A stretch of DNA of 64,000 nucleotides from Sphingomonas sp. (GTDB lineage Bacteria > Pseudomonadota > Alphaproteobacteria > Sphingomonadales > Sphingomonadaceae). The DNA is taken from positions 1 through 64,000 of the forward strand of contig NZ_JAGIAM010000004.1 in assembly GCF_017744835.1 (NCBI RefSeq), read 5' to 3'. Position numbers and translations under genes: made by a program. Below the pieces are notes generated by a model. It was not told the DNA's origin, made no database searches, and saw nothing but the letters and a program-made list of their open reading frames with translations. This document shows, piece after piece, positions 1 through 9,078 of the stretch (positions are counted from its first letter, which is position 1; every line of letters starts with the position of its first letter).

Positions 1-912
<912 letters not shown>

Positions 913-953
913 TCCTCGCCGGGTTCGCCCCGGCTGAACGCTGAAACCAGGAA

Positions 954-990
954 CCGCCGCTCGGGGAGACCCGGCGGCGGTTTTTGTTTG
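954..990 (+). terminator. Intrinsic terminator of the rpoBC operon
   Basis: CCGCCG (954-959) pairs with CGGCGG (975-980) and is followed directly by TTTTTGTTTG. It lies 41 bases after the rpoC stop and is a textbook rho-independent terminator. Confidence 0.9.
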
Positions 991-1018
991 GGCTCGGCGG
1001 CACGCCATCCCACCCTCT

Positions 1019-1104
1019 CGTCATCCCCGCGCAGGCGGGGACCCAGAGTCATGCAGGACATCGCTCGCCGCCCCTGGCCCCCCGCCCTCGCGGGGGTGAC
1101 GATG
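1019..1104. repeat. Palindromic (REP/BIME-like) repeat, copy 1
   Basis: The unit begins CGTCATCCCCGCG and ends CGCGGGGGTGACGATG, so its two ends are inverted copies of one motif. Each end also contains its own short hairpin (CCCCGC/GCGGGG). A second copy in the same orientation lies at 1439-1511, and the two share the ends and a central CATCGCTCGC. The copies flank the GIY-YIG gene. Confidence 0.85.
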
Positions 1105-1112
1105 GGGGCAGA

Positions 1113-1418
1113 TCACTCCAGCGGATCGAAGCCCAGATCCTCCGCGAGATCACGCCAGGTCGGGTTGCTTTCCTCGATCAGTCGCAACTTCCAGGCCCGG
1201 TTCCACTTCTTGATCCGCTTCTCGCGCACGATCGCGGATTCCATTTCCTCATGGACCTCGAACCACACGAGCCGCTTGCAGCCGTGCTCCTTGGTGAACC
1301 CCTCGAAGATCTCGTTGCGGTGCTGGTAGATGCGCGCCGGAAGATCGGAGGTGACGCCGGTGTAGAGCGTCCCGTTGCGCCGGCTGGCTACGATATAGAC
1401 CACGGGCGTCCGTTCCAT
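1113..1418 (-). CDS. Small GIY-YIG endonuclease family protein
   Basis: This 101-residue protein is a single-domain GIY-YIG nuclease of the type found as free-standing small proteins in many proteobacteria. The N-terminal half carries VYIVASRRNGTLYTGVT, where VYI and YTGV correspond to the GIY and YIG parts. It is followed by R and H residues (LPARIYQHR) and the conserved catalytic-helix region with E (FEVHEEMESAIVREK). A longer frame reading upstream would translate the flanking repeat, so I chose the ATG at 1418. The gene sits almost exactly between two copies of a palindromic repeat (9 bases after its stop, 20 bases before its start). Substrate and role are unknown; the context suggests a selfish or repeat-associated gene. 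Confidence 0.88.
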   Translation of the reverse strand: MERTPVVYIVASRRNGTLYTGVTSDLPARIYQHRNEIFEGFTKEHGCKRLVWFEVHEEMESAIVREKRIKKWNRAWKLRLIEESNPTWRDLAEDLGFDPLE

Positions 1419-1438
1419 GCCCGTCACATACTTGCTTT

Positions 1439-1511
1439 CGTCATCCCCGCGAAGGCGGGGACCCCGAGCCACGGCGGTCATCGCTCGCGACCCACCTTCG
1501 CGAAGGTGACG
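1439..1511. repeat. Palindromic (REP/BIME-like) repeat, copy 2
   Basis: Same structure and orientation as the repeat at 1019-1104: it begins CGTCATCCCCGCGAAGGCG and ends CGCGAAGGTGACG, with CATCGCTCGC in the middle. Its right edge lies 6 bases from the stop of the porin gene, so it may also act as a 3' end structure for that transcript. Confidence 0.85.
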
Positions 1512-1517
1512 GAAAGG

Positions 1518-2660
1518 TCAGAACTCCATCGTGGACCGCAGCCCCGCGACCAGCACCGGCCTGGCGTCGGCATCGCCGCCGGCGTCGAAGATCAGCTGCA
1601 GGTCGGGCTGGAGCGTCAGCCATTTGGCGAGCTTGTCCGAATAGGTGAGTTCGACCGCGCTTTCCGCCGCAGCGGTGCGCACGCCCTCGCCGCGCAGCAC
1701 CTCGCGATAGCCGTGCGAGACATAGCCCTGGTTGACGCCGAGCGAGAACTGGCTGTCGTCGCGGCCCGCCCACAGCCTGGTGACCAGCATCCCCGCCTGC
1801 CAGCCGCCGCGGAAGGGCGTGGTCTTGCCGTCCGAGATGCCGGCGCGGACGAAGGCGGAGAGTGCGCCCTGCCCCTCCGGATCCCCGAACGGCCGCTCGG
1901 CGATCACATAGGCGCCGTGCGCGCGGCGGCGCAGCGGATCGCCGGCGGCGTCGACTGCGGCCAGGTCGTCCTGGCGGCGCGTATAGGCCCAGGCGCCGAC
2001 GCCGATCTTGCCGTGCTTGCCCGCGGCGCCCGCCTCGCCGATCACCAGCGCGCCGTTGTGGAAGTCCAGGTCCACGCCGCCCGGATCGCCGAAGGTGCGC
2101 GCGCTGGCGTTGAGCACTGCGACGCGCGCGAAGCCGCCGCCGGCGAAGCTGCGGTCGAGCCGCACGCCGAGCGCAGTCGAGGGGAAGATCGACGGGCCGT
2201 TGGGGCCGGTCGCGGCAATCTCCGAGCCGACGCCGAATGCAGGCGCGATCAGCAGCCCGGCGGAGTCGTTGCTGTAGAATTCGCTGTTGAGGTCGTAGAG
2301 CCCGGCGCGGAGCGTGCTCCGTGCGTCGAGCTGCTGCTCGATCCACGCCTCGAACAGCCGCACGCGGTGGCTCGCGACTTCGATGTTGTTCACGCCCTGC
2401 AGCGTGCCCGCCCGGTCGTTGGGCATGCCGCCCAGATTGACCAGCACATAGCCGTGCGCACGCGTGGTTCCCGTCAGCGGCGCGTCGGCGGTCAGGTCGA
2501 GATTGTCGAGCCAGAACGCCTTGTCCTCGCCCTCGCCTGCGACCGCGACCACGTCCATCGTGTGCGCGACGGCGAAATCGGGCCCTTCCTGCGCCTGGGC
2601 GGCCGGCGCGAGCGACGCGCAGCCGAGCGCTGCCGGCAGGAGGACGGGGGACATCCGCAT
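1518..2660 (-). CDS. Carbohydrate-selective porin, OprB family
   Basis: The product (380 residues) is an outer-membrane porin of the OprB/carbohydrate-selective type. The N-terminus is a clear signal peptide ending APAAQAQ. The mature part shows the family pattern: a WLDNLDLTADAP segment, RLFEAWIEQQ, LRAGLYDLNSEFYSNDSAGLLI, then beta-strand-rich repeats ending in Phe (STMEF), the usual outer-membrane barrel terminus. The start at 2660 was chosen because AAGGA lies about ten bases upstream and the signal peptide begins there; a longer open frame to 2795 would run into the divergent chemoreceptor gene. A TATAAG -10-like box lies 31 bases upstream. Expected role is passive uptake of sugars; the substrate cannot be told. 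Confidence 0.85.
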   Translation of the reverse strand: MRMSPVLLPAALGCASLAPAAQAQEGPDFAVAHTMDVVAVAGEGEDKAFWLDNLDLTADAPLTGTTRAHGYVLVNLGGMPNDRAGTLQGVNNIEVASHRVRLFEAWIEQQLDARSTLRAGLYDLNSEFYSNDSAGLLIAPAFGVGSEIAATGPNGPSIFPSTALGVRLDRSFAGGGFARVAVLNASARTFGDPGGVDLDFHNGALVIGEAGAAGKHGKIGVGAWAYTRRQDDLAAVDAAGDPLRRRAHGAYVIAERPFGDPEGQGALSAFVRAGISDGKTTPFRGGWQAGMLVTRLWAGRDDSQFSLGVNQGYVSHGYREVLRGEGVRTAAAESAVELTYSDKLAKWLTLQPDLQLIFDAGGDADARPVLVAGLRSTMEF

Positions 2661-2690
2661 ATCTACGATCCTTTGAAGGAATTTTCTCCA

Positions 2691-2699
2691 CTTATAGGA
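2691..2699 (-). promoter_or_regulatory. Candidate -10 box for the OprB-type porin
   Basis: On the minus strand the sequence reads TCCTATAAG, 31 bases before the chosen porin start. The same string occurs before motA and, slightly varied, before two other genes of this window. No clear -35 hexamer is visible. Confidence 0.4.
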
Positions 2700-2729
2700 C
2701 GCGCGGCACTCTCCCGGCCCGCGACGGCC

Positions 2730-2735
2730 TATAAT
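2730..2735 (+). promoter_or_regulatory. Candidate -10 box for the chemoreceptor at 2789
   Basis: A perfect TATAAT lies 53 bases upstream of the chemoreceptor start, inside the 128-base divergent space shared with the porin. The -35 region is not recognisable. Confidence 0.4.
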
Positions 2736-2788
2736 GTTTCCGAACATTGCAGGCCGGGCACGGAGCGCGGCAGCAGGAGGATGCCGAA

Positions 2789-4555
2789 ATGTCATCGATC
2801 AATCGCCGCGCACGCCAGGCCGCCATCGTCATGGTCGGACTGGTCACTCTTTCGGGGGGCACCGGAATCTGGGCGGCGTGGGAGCAGAGCAGTGCGCTGC
2901 GCAGCCAGACCGAAGTCGCCTCGCTGCTGCGCAACCACATGCAGGCCGACATGATGCACGACGCCATCCGCGCCGATGCGCTCGCCGCGCTTCAGGCTGC
3001 CGATCCGGCCAGCGGCATCAGCCGCGACGATGTCGCCAAGGACCTCGCCGAGCACGTCCGCCAGCTCAAGCAGGCCGTGGCCGCCGACGCCGCCTATGCC
3101 GGCTCGGAGCAGGTTACCGAGGCCGCGCGCGCGCTTCCCTCGGCCGTCGATGCCTATACCCAGGCCGCGGGCGACATCGTCGCGCTCGCCGGCCGTGACC
3201 CCGCCGCCGCGCAGCGCGGCCTGCCCGGCTTCTTCGAGCAGTTCCGCGCGCTCGAGGGCGCGATGGAGCGCGCGTCGGACGCGATCGAGGGCCATGCCGA
3301 CCAGGTCGCCGATGCCGCCGAGCGCCTCGGCTGGATCGCGATGATCGTCCTCGTCATCACGCTCGTCGCCGCGATCGCAATCACTCTGCTGCTGTCGGCC
3401 GCAGTGCGCCGCGTGCTCGTCAGTCCGCTGCTCGCCCTGGCGACCACGATGCGCGCGCTCGGCGCCGGCGACCTCAAGGTCGACATTCCCTCGACCGGGC
3501 GCGACGACGAGCTCGGCGACATGGCCAAGGCGATGGAATCCTTCCGCGCCCAGCTCGACGCCGCCGAAGCCGCCAAGGCAGCCCAGACGCGGCTGATCGT
3601 CGACAGCATCGGCACCGGCCTCGACGCACTCGCCGGGGGTGACCTGACCGCGCGCATCCGCGCCGAGCTCACCGGCCCGTTCGCAGGGCTCAAGACCAGC
3701 TTCAACGGCGCGATGGAGAGCCTCGCCGAGCTGATCGGCACCGTCACCGCCAGCGCCACCAACATCCGCACCGGCTCCGCCGAGATCGCCCAGGCCTCCG
3801 AGGACCTCGCCCGTCGCACCGAAAGCAACGCCGCCAGCCTCGAGCAGACTTCGGCCTCGATCACCGTGCTCGACGAGCGGCTCCGCGCCGTCGCCGAGGC
3901 TGCCGGCCGGACGGTCGAGAGCGCCGATGAGGCGATCACCGTGGTCGGCGACGGCCGCTCGCGCGCCAGCGACGCCACCCATGCGATGCAGCGCGTCTCC
4001 GAGAGCGCCAAGGGCATCGACGACGTGATCGAGGGGCTCGACAAGATCGCCTTCCAGACGCGCGTCCTCGCGATGAACGCCGCCGTCGAGGCCGGCCGTG
4101 CGGGCGAGGCCGGCCGCGGCTTCGCCGTGGTCGCCGATCTGGTCAGCGCGCTCGCGATGCGTGCCGAGGAAGAGGCCAAGCGCGCCCGCGAGCAGCTCAC
4201 CGTCACTCAGGCCGAAGTCGGCACCGCCGCATCGATGGTGACCGAGGTCGATACGGCGCTTGTCCGCATCGCCGGCGCAGTCGAGAACGTCCACGGCCTG
4301 CTCGGCAACATGGCCAGCGAGAACCGCGTCCAGGCCGCCGCGGTCGGCGAGATCAGCGCCGCAGTGAGCACGATGGACCGCGCGACGCAGCAGAATGCCG
4401 CGATGGTCGAGGAAACCTCGGCGGCGGCGCGCAACCTGATGAACGAAGTCGAGCTGCTCACCGAGCAGGCCGCGCAGTTCACCGTCGCGCCGCAGGGCAT
4501 CCCGAGCGGCCACGCCGCTCCCAAGGCTGCGGCAGCCGCGCTGACGATGCACTGA
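2789..4555 (+). CDS. Methyl-accepting chemotaxis protein with two membrane segments and tandem HAMP regions
   Basis: A 588-residue chemoreceptor. Domains in order: TM1 (about residues 12-32), an all-helical periplasmic region of ~150 residues, TM2 (about 192-216), a HAMP domain (LRALGAGDLKVDIPSTGRD), a second HAMP-like stretch (LAGGDLTARIRAELTGPF) and a long cytoplasmic coiled coil. The signalling tip reads IAFQTRVLAMNAAVEAGRAG, close to the canonical IAFQTNLLALNAAVEAARAG. There is no C-terminal pentapeptide for CheR/CheB docking. AGGAGG eight bases upstream fixes the ATG at 2789. No che genes are adjacent; the che cluster starts near 61 kb. The ligand is unknown. Confidence 0.93.
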   Translation: MSSINRRARQAAIVMVGLVTLSGGTGIWAAWEQSSALRSQTEVASLLRNHMQADMMHDAIRADALAALQAADPASGISRDDVAKDLAEHVRQLKQAVAADAAYAGSEQVTEAARALPSAVDAYTQAAGDIVALAGRDPAAAQRGLPGFFEQFRALEGAMERASDAIEGHADQVADAAERLGWIAMIVLVITLVAAIAITLLLSAAVRRVLVSPLLALATTMRALGAGDLKVDIPSTGRDDELGDMAKAMESFRAQLDAAEAAKAAQTRLIVDSIGTGLDALAGGDLTARIRAELTGPFAGLKTSFNGAMESLAELIGTVTASATNIRTGSAEIAQASEDLARRTESNAASLEQTSASITVLDERLRAVAEAAGRTVESADEAITVVGDGRSRASDATHAMQRVSESAKGIDDVIEGLDKIAFQTRVLAMNAAVEAGRAGEAGRGFAVVADLVSALAMRAEEEAKRAREQLTVTQAEVGTAASMVTEVDTALVRIAGAVENVHGLLGNMASENRVQAAAVGEISAAVSTMDRATQQNAAMVEETSAAARNLMNEVELLTEQAAQFTVAPQGIPSGHAAPKAAAAALTMH

Positions 4556-4568
4556 TCGCGGGGCGCGC

Positions 4569-5300
4569 TCAGTAGATCTTCTGCACCAGCGGCTCGATCC
4601 GCAGCGTCACCACGTCGGTCCCGGGCGGGCGCGTCGCGGCGAACAATATCGCCTCGGCGACTTGCTCGGGATCGAGCAGCCTGTGCTCGGCCATCTGCCG
4701 TGCGCGCTCCTCGGCAGTGAAGGGCTGCATCGCCGAGGCGATCGCGCCGGGCTCGATCAGCGTGACCCGGATGCCTTCGGGGATCAGCTCCTTGCGCAGC
4801 GTCTCGGCGAAGCTCGCGACGCCGCCCTTGGCTGCGTTGTACACGCTCTCGCCCACTGCCTTGATGTGGACGCTGATCGACCCGACGAGGATGATCATGC
4901 CTTCGCGCGTGTCGCCCGCGCGGATCCGCTCGATCGCGCGCTTGGTGCAGGCGACATAGCTCGAGAGGTTGGTTTCGATCACATAGCGCCAGCCGTCGTC
5001 GTCCATCTCCATCAGCGGACCTGACCCGACTCCGGCACCTGCGACGAGCATGTCGAGCCCGCCGAGCCAGGCGTCGGCACGCGCGAAAACCGCCTCCACG
5101 CCGGCCGGCTCGGCAAGGTCGGCAACCACGCCCGTGATCCGCTCGCCGCCGATCGCGGCCAGCGCGCCGGCGAGATCGGCCTGGGGCCGGTCGGTGATCA
5201 GCACGCGCGCGCCGGCCGCGACCATGCGCGTGGCGACCGCACGTCCGACGCCCCCCGCGCCGCCGGTGACGAGCACGCGTTTTCCTTCGAGCATCATCAA
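4569..5300 (-). CDS. Short-chain dehydrogenase/reductase (SDR)
   Basis: A 243-residue classical SDR, NAD(P)-dependent. The Rossmann glycine motif TGGAGGVG lies at residues 12-19, NxG-type AGAGVG at 87-92, the structural Asn at 111, and the catalytic Ser141, Tyr154 and Lys158 (YNAAK). Asp37 after the second strand favours NAD(H). The length is normal. It stands alone, convergent with the chemoreceptor and divergent from the ketopantoate-reductase-like gene, so the substrate cannot be inferred. Two further Met codons precede the third-codon start; the first is kept. Confidence 0.9.
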   Translation of the reverse strand: MMMLEGKRVLVTGGAGGVGRAVATRMVAAGARVLITDRPQADLAGALAAIGGERITGVVADLAEPAGVEAVFARADAWLGGLDMLVAGAGVGSGPLMEMDDDGWRYVIETNLSSYVACTKRAIERIRAGDTREGMIILVGSISVHIKAVGESVYNAAKGGVASFAETLRKELIPEGIRVTLIEPGAIASAMQPFTAEERARQMAEHRLLDPEQVAEAILFAATRPPGTDVVTLRIEPLVQKIY

Positions 5301-5393
5301 GCTCCCTCGTCAGGTTCGCGTCCAACTCCGGCGGCGCGCGATCGTTTCGCCCGGGCGCTGGCCAAAACCGGGTCCGGCGCCTAATGCGGCGGC

Positions 5394-6260
5394 ATGGCAA
5401 GGATCGCAGTGATCGGCGCGGGCGCGATCGGCGGGACGCTGGCGGCATGGCTGGCGCAGACCCATGACGTGACCGTCTGCGCGCGCAGCCCGCTCACCGA
5501 CCTCGAAGTCGAAACGCCCGAGGGCCCCATCCGCGCGGCGCCGCGCATCCTCACCGATCCCGCCGCGGCCGAGCCCGTCGACTGGGTGCTCGCCACCACC
5601 AAGACCTATGACTGCGCCGCCGCCGCGGCCTGGCTGCCGGGGCTGATGGGTCCCGAAACCCGGCTCGCGGTGATCCAGAACGGCGTCGAGCAGCGCGAGC
5701 GTTTCCCGATGGTGCCCCGGGCGCGCACCGTGCCCGTGATCATCGACCTCCCCGCCGAGCGCACCGCGCCGGGGCGGATCGTCCAGCGGCGGAGCGGCAC
5801 GATCCATGTGCCGGACGAGCCCGCCGGCGAGGCGCTGGTCGCGCTGTTCGCCGAGACGCCGATCGAAGCGACGACCACGCCCGACTTCGTCACTGCCGCG
5901 TGGCGCAAGCTCGCGATCAACTGCTCGGGCATCGTCAGCGCGATCACGCTGCGCCCCGCCGAAGTCGCCAACGACGAGGGCGTCGCCGAAGTGATGCGCG
6001 GCCTGGTGCGCGAGTGCATCGCGGTCGGCAATGCCGAGGGCGCGAACCTCCCCGACAGCCTCGCCGACAAGGTGGTGGTCTGGACTCGCCGGGCGCACCC
6101 GCAATCGGTCAATTCGCTCCACGCCGACCGCCTCGCCGGCCGCCCGATGGAGCTCGACGCGCGCAACGGCGTGATCGTCCGCCTCGGCGAGCGCCACGGC
6201 ATCCCCACTCCGCTCAACAAGGCGCTGGCGGCGCTGCTCGCGGCCTCGACGAACGCCTGA
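5394..6260 (+). CDS. Ketopantoate reductase family protein (2-dehydropantoate 2-reductase-like)
   Basis: A 288-residue protein of the ApbA/PanE family, which reduces 2-dehydropantoate (or similar 2-keto acids) with NADPH. The N-terminal Rossmann motif GAGAIGG is at residues 8-14, followed by the family motifs TTKTYD and IQNGVEQ. The C-terminal helical domain carries WRKLAINC with the conserved Lys, and SVNSLHADRLAGRPMELDARNG, which matches the family substrate-binding region. Its stop overlaps the start of the exporter gene by one base (TGATG), so the two are probably translated together. Whether it serves pantothenate synthesis or another 2-keto acid is open; the coupling to a TauE/SafE transporter argues for a specialised role. 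Confidence 0.85.
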   Translation: MARIAVIGAGAIGGTLAAWLAQTHDVTVCARSPLTDLEVETPEGPIRAAPRILTDPAAAEPVDWVLATTKTYDCAAAAAWLPGLMGPETRLAVIQNGVEQRERFPMVPRARTVPVIIDLPAERTAPGRIVQRRSGTIHVPDEPAGEALVALFAETPIEATTTPDFVTAAWRKLAINCSGIVSAITLRPAEVANDEGVAEVMRGLVRECIAVGNAEGANLPDSLADKVVVWTRRAHPQSVNSLHADRLAGRPMELDARNGVIVRLGERHGIPTPLNKALAALLAASTNA

Positions 6261-7000
6261 TGGATCCTGCGACGCTTGTAGCCATCGCCGTCCTGATGGG
6301 TTTGGCGGCGGCGCTGTACACTTCGGTGGGCCATGCCGGCGCCTCGGCCTATCTCGCGATCATGGCGCTCTTCGCCGTCGCGCCCGAGACGATGCGGCCG
6401 ACCGCGCTGGTGCTCAACATCATCGTCGCGAGCCTCGCCACTTTCCGCTTCGCCCGCGCCGGCCAGATCAACTGGCGCCTCCTGCTGCTCTGCGTCGCGG
6501 GCGCGGTCCCCGCCGCCTTCGTCGCCGGCGGTGCGACCATCCCCGGGCACCTCTACCGCCCGCTCGTGGGCGTGGTGCTGTGGATCGCCGCCGTGCGGAT
6601 GTTTTGGCCGCGCCGGATCGCCGGAGCCGGGCAGCCTCGCACGCCCTCCCCCCTGCTCGCCGTGCTCGCGGGCGCCGGAGTGGGCGCGCTCTCCGGGCTC
6701 ACCGGCACCGGCGGCGGCATCTTCCTCAGCCCGATCATCCTTTTCGCGGGCTGGGAGGGCGTGCGTCGCACCTCGGGCACCGCCGCAGGCTTCATCCTCT
6801 GCGTCTCCGCCGCCGGCCTCGCCGGAAATCTGGGCAGCGTCGGCCGGTTGCCCGCCGAGTTGCCCTGGTTCGCGCTCGCCGTCGTGCTCGGTGCGCTGGT
6901 CGGCACGCGGCTGGGCGTCTCGCGTCTCCCCGCCGGCCGGTTGCTCCAGGCATTGGGCGCCGTGCTGCTGATCGCGGGCGCCAAGCTGATCTTCACCTGA
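6260..7000 (+). CDS. TauE/SafE (TSUP) family membrane transporter
   Basis: A 246-residue, very hydrophobic protein with about seven to eight membrane helices in two halves. The first half has TSVGHAGASAYLAIMAL and the second GALSGLTGTGGGIFLSPI, the paired glycine-rich family motifs (formerly DUF81). Members export sulfite, sulfonates, sulfoacetate or related small anions. Start ATG at 6260 overlaps the preceding stop, indicating translational coupling with the ketopantoate-reductase-like enzyme; a substrate produced or used by that enzyme is a reasonable guess. Confidence 0.9.
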   Translation: MDPATLVAIAVLMGLAAALYTSVGHAGASAYLAIMALFAVAPETMRPTALVLNIIVASLATFRFARAGQINWRLLLLCVAGAVPAAFVAGGATIPGHLYRPLVGVVLWIAAVRMFWPRRIAGAGQPRTPSPLLAVLAGAGVGALSGLTGTGGGIFLSPIILFAGWEGVRRTSGTAAGFILCVSAAGLAGNLGSVGRLPAELPWFALAVVLGALVGTRLGVSRLPAGRLLQALGAVLLIAGAKLIFT

Positions 7001-7148
7001 GCGCAACTTCATCGCACCGCCGCAGGTTCAGCCTTGCGGAGCGTAACGATGACCGACACCGAAAAGGGCCTCGCGCGCGCCCGCGCGGACTAAGTCTCTG
7101 GAACATCAAAGGAACAAACAACTTTCCTATACGAACCTTTTTGGTTAT

Positions 7149-8147
7149 ATGCTGCGCGATGCAGACCCGAGTCCCCACGCAGCGCGCCGTACCGGACTTC
7201 ACTCCGGTCCCCCGCAAATACCGCTTCGACGGCTGGACGCCCGCCAGCGCGCCTTCATCGCCGCGCTCGCCGAGACCGGCTCGGTCACCGCCGCCGCCGC
7301 CCGCGTCAACATGGCCAAGGAGGGCGCCTATCAGATGCGCCTCGCGCCCGGATCGGAAAGCTTCCGCGCCGCCTGGGCCGCGGCGCTCGATCACGGCGTC
7401 CAGCGCCTCGCCGATGTCGCGCTCGAACGCGCGATGGAGGGCGTGACCGTCCCCGTCTTCCACAAGGGCGAGCAGTGCGGCGAACGGCGCTGGTACAATG
7501 ATCGGCTGTTGATGTTCCTCCTCAAGCACCATTTGCCCGGCAAGTACGGCGTGTCGCTCCCCCTCGGCACGCGCGCCCGCGCCACGATCGAGCGCGAGGC
7601 GGCGGAGAACTGTCCGGTTTGCCGGCAACGCGCCGAGGCCAAGGCGAAAGCCGCGGCCGACCCCGTAGAGCAGAACCAGGAAGTGGGGGCGTGGCTCAAA
7701 AAGGTTCTCCAACTCTATTGGTACAAGGTGGAGGGCGAGCGCCAGCACCGGCTCGCGGGCGAGGTGGTCGCCGCAGACTTCCTGTTGCGCCAGCTCACCC
7801 ATCTTGAGTTGATTCTCGACAGCGGCGGTTTCGCCCGCCCGTTGATCGAGCGATGGACGAGGAAGGCGGGGCCCTACGGCACCGAAACCGTTCTCGCGAG
7901 CCCGCTCAGCAAGTTCATCGACGAACTGCGCTCCAAGGTCTGGGAAGAGTCAGGCGATCCTCCGCGCCCCGCGTTGCGGCTGGAGGAGCGGGAGTTTAGC
8001 GATGGGCTTCACGGCGGCGGCGGAGACGTTCTTGAGCGCGACGCCGCCCGCCGCAGCGCCGCACGCCGCATCGCCGAGGCACAAGCCGAGTGGGAAGCGG
8101 CGGCGCGCCCGGATACCTGGGAGGCGTGGAAGGCCGGGCGGCGCTAG
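7149..8147 (+). CDS. Hypothetical protein with terminase-small-subunit-like helix-turn-helix; N-terminus apparently frameshifted
   Basis: The open frame encodes up to 332 residues. Its conserved part starts at ARQRAFIAALAETGSVTAAA, a helix-turn-helix of the sort seen in phage terminase small subunits, followed by ALDHGVQRLADVALERAM and a YNDRLLMFLLKHHLPGKYG segment. From memory, sphingomonad relatives start with a short arm ending RYDGWTP just before the RQRAF block. Here a matching arm (ATG at 7159, ending KYRFDGWTP at about 7242) lies in a different frame. The junction CCCGCCAG could be a CCCGCCCGCCAG that lost one four-base unit. Translation can still start at 7149 in the downstream frame, with an unrelated N-terminus. 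The C-terminal third is charged and low-complexity. The stop overlaps that of the convergent DoxX-like gene (CTAG). Confidence 0.7.
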   Translation: MLRDADPSPHAARRTGLHSGPPQIPLRRLDARQRAFIAALAETGSVTAAAARVNMAKEGAYQMRLAPGSESFRAAWAAALDHGVQRLADVALERAMEGVTVPVFHKGEQCGERRWYNDRLLMFLLKHHLPGKYGVSLPLGTRARATIEREAAENCPVCRQRAEAKAKAAADPVEQNQEVGAWLKKVLQLYWYKVEGERQHRLAGEVVAADFLLRQLTHLELILDSGGFARPLIERWTRKAGPYGTETVLASPLSKFIDELRSKVWEESGDPPRPALRLEEREFSDGLHGGGGDVLERDAARRSAARRIAEAQAEWEAAARPDTWEAWKAGRR

Positions 8148-8890
8148 CGCGGCACCGCCTCGCGCATCACCCAGGCGCTTGCCGCGATCAGCGCCGCCAT
8201 GCACAGCATCGTCCATTCGAGCTGGCTCGCCGGCGCCGCGATCACGCGCGGCGCATGCACCAGCAGCACGAAGCTCGCCGCCATCGCCGCCATCAGCGTC
8301 GCCGCCAGCCGCGCCTTCACGCCGCTCAGCAGCGCGAGCCCCGCCGCGACATGCCCCGCGCCGGTGGCATACGCCCAGAACAGCCGGACGGGGATCCAGT
8401 CGGGCACCATCGCCGCAGTGAAATCGGCATAGACGAAATGGCTGATGCCGAAGACCAGCGCGCTCAGCCCGAACGCGATGCGCGGCAGCAGTCGCGCCCA
8501 TCGCGGCACCCGTTCGCCGAGCGCGAGCAGGGCGAGCTGCTTGCCCGCGGCGGTCACCGCCAGCAATTCGGCCAGCCCGAGCAGCGCGCCGACGAACCCT
8601 GCCGCCGGCGCGCGGAGCACATTCGGCAGATGCAGCGCGAGCACCCAGAGCCCGAACCACGTCGCGAGCAGCATCGCGCCCGCAAGGCTCGTGCGCCGCA
8701 GCACCACCAGCACGCCGCCCGCGATCAGGATCAGCGCGCTCGCCACCGCAAGCGCCGCATTGCCCTTCAGCGTCTCGGGCACCGGCTGCCACTGCAGCGC
8801 GAAATCGTGAAAGGCGAGGCACACCGCCCCCAGCCCGATCGCGCCCAAGCCATAGGCCAGTGCATTGGTGTCGACTGCGTCCGTGCGCAT
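8144..8890 (-). CDS. Multi-pass inner-membrane protein, DoxX-like
   Basis: A 248-residue protein with about seven hydrophobic helices and no extended soluble domain. The segment HFVYADFTAAMVPDWIP followed by RLFWAYATGAGHVAAGLALL resembles the core of DoxX-like proteins. The ATG at 8890 is preceded by GGGAGGGG at the right distance; an upstream in-frame extension to 8941 lacks such a site. Function unknown; DoxX-type proteins are linked to redox or oxidative stress functions in other bacteria, but nothing in the neighbourhood supports a specific job here. Confidence 0.78.
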   Translation of the reverse strand: MRTDAVDTNALAYGLGAIGLGAVCLAFHDFALQWQPVPETLKGNAALAVASALILIAGGVLVVLRRTSLAGAMLLATWFGLWVLALHLPNVLRAPAAGFVGALLGLAELLAVTAAGKQLALLALGERVPRWARLLPRIAFGLSALVFGISHFVYADFTAAMVPDWIPVRLFWAYATGAGHVAAGLALLSGVKARLAATLMAAMAASFVLLVHAPRVIAAPASQLEWTMLCMAALIAASAWVMREAVPR

Positions 8891-9078
8891 CCACCCCTCC
8901 CCCGATGCGCACCACGCACGGGCGCGCCTTGACGGGCACAATCTCCGTCAGCGGCCGGCGTCATGCAACGGAGAAGATCGGCGCCTTTCCCGGGCAGGAA
9001 CACCCGCCTGCAAAGGGTCGCCGGGGATCGGCCCCGCCCGCGTACCGGCGCGGGGCATCGGATTCGTCGGGGGCGGAA

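Noticed and set aside
984..2954. 656-codon open frame on the plus strand through the repeats, the GIY-YIG gene and the porin
   Set aside because: It translates the palindromic repeats and the antisense of two genes; no domain and no ribosome site.
2792..4552. 586-codon frame antisense to the chemoreceptor
   Set aside because: Exact antisense of a conserved gene, low-complexity Gly/Asp/His/Arg composition.
7049..7093. 14-codon ORF (MTDTEKGLARARAD) after the TauE/SafE gene
   Set aside because: Too short and not followed by related sequence; could be a gene remnant, but nothing supports translation.
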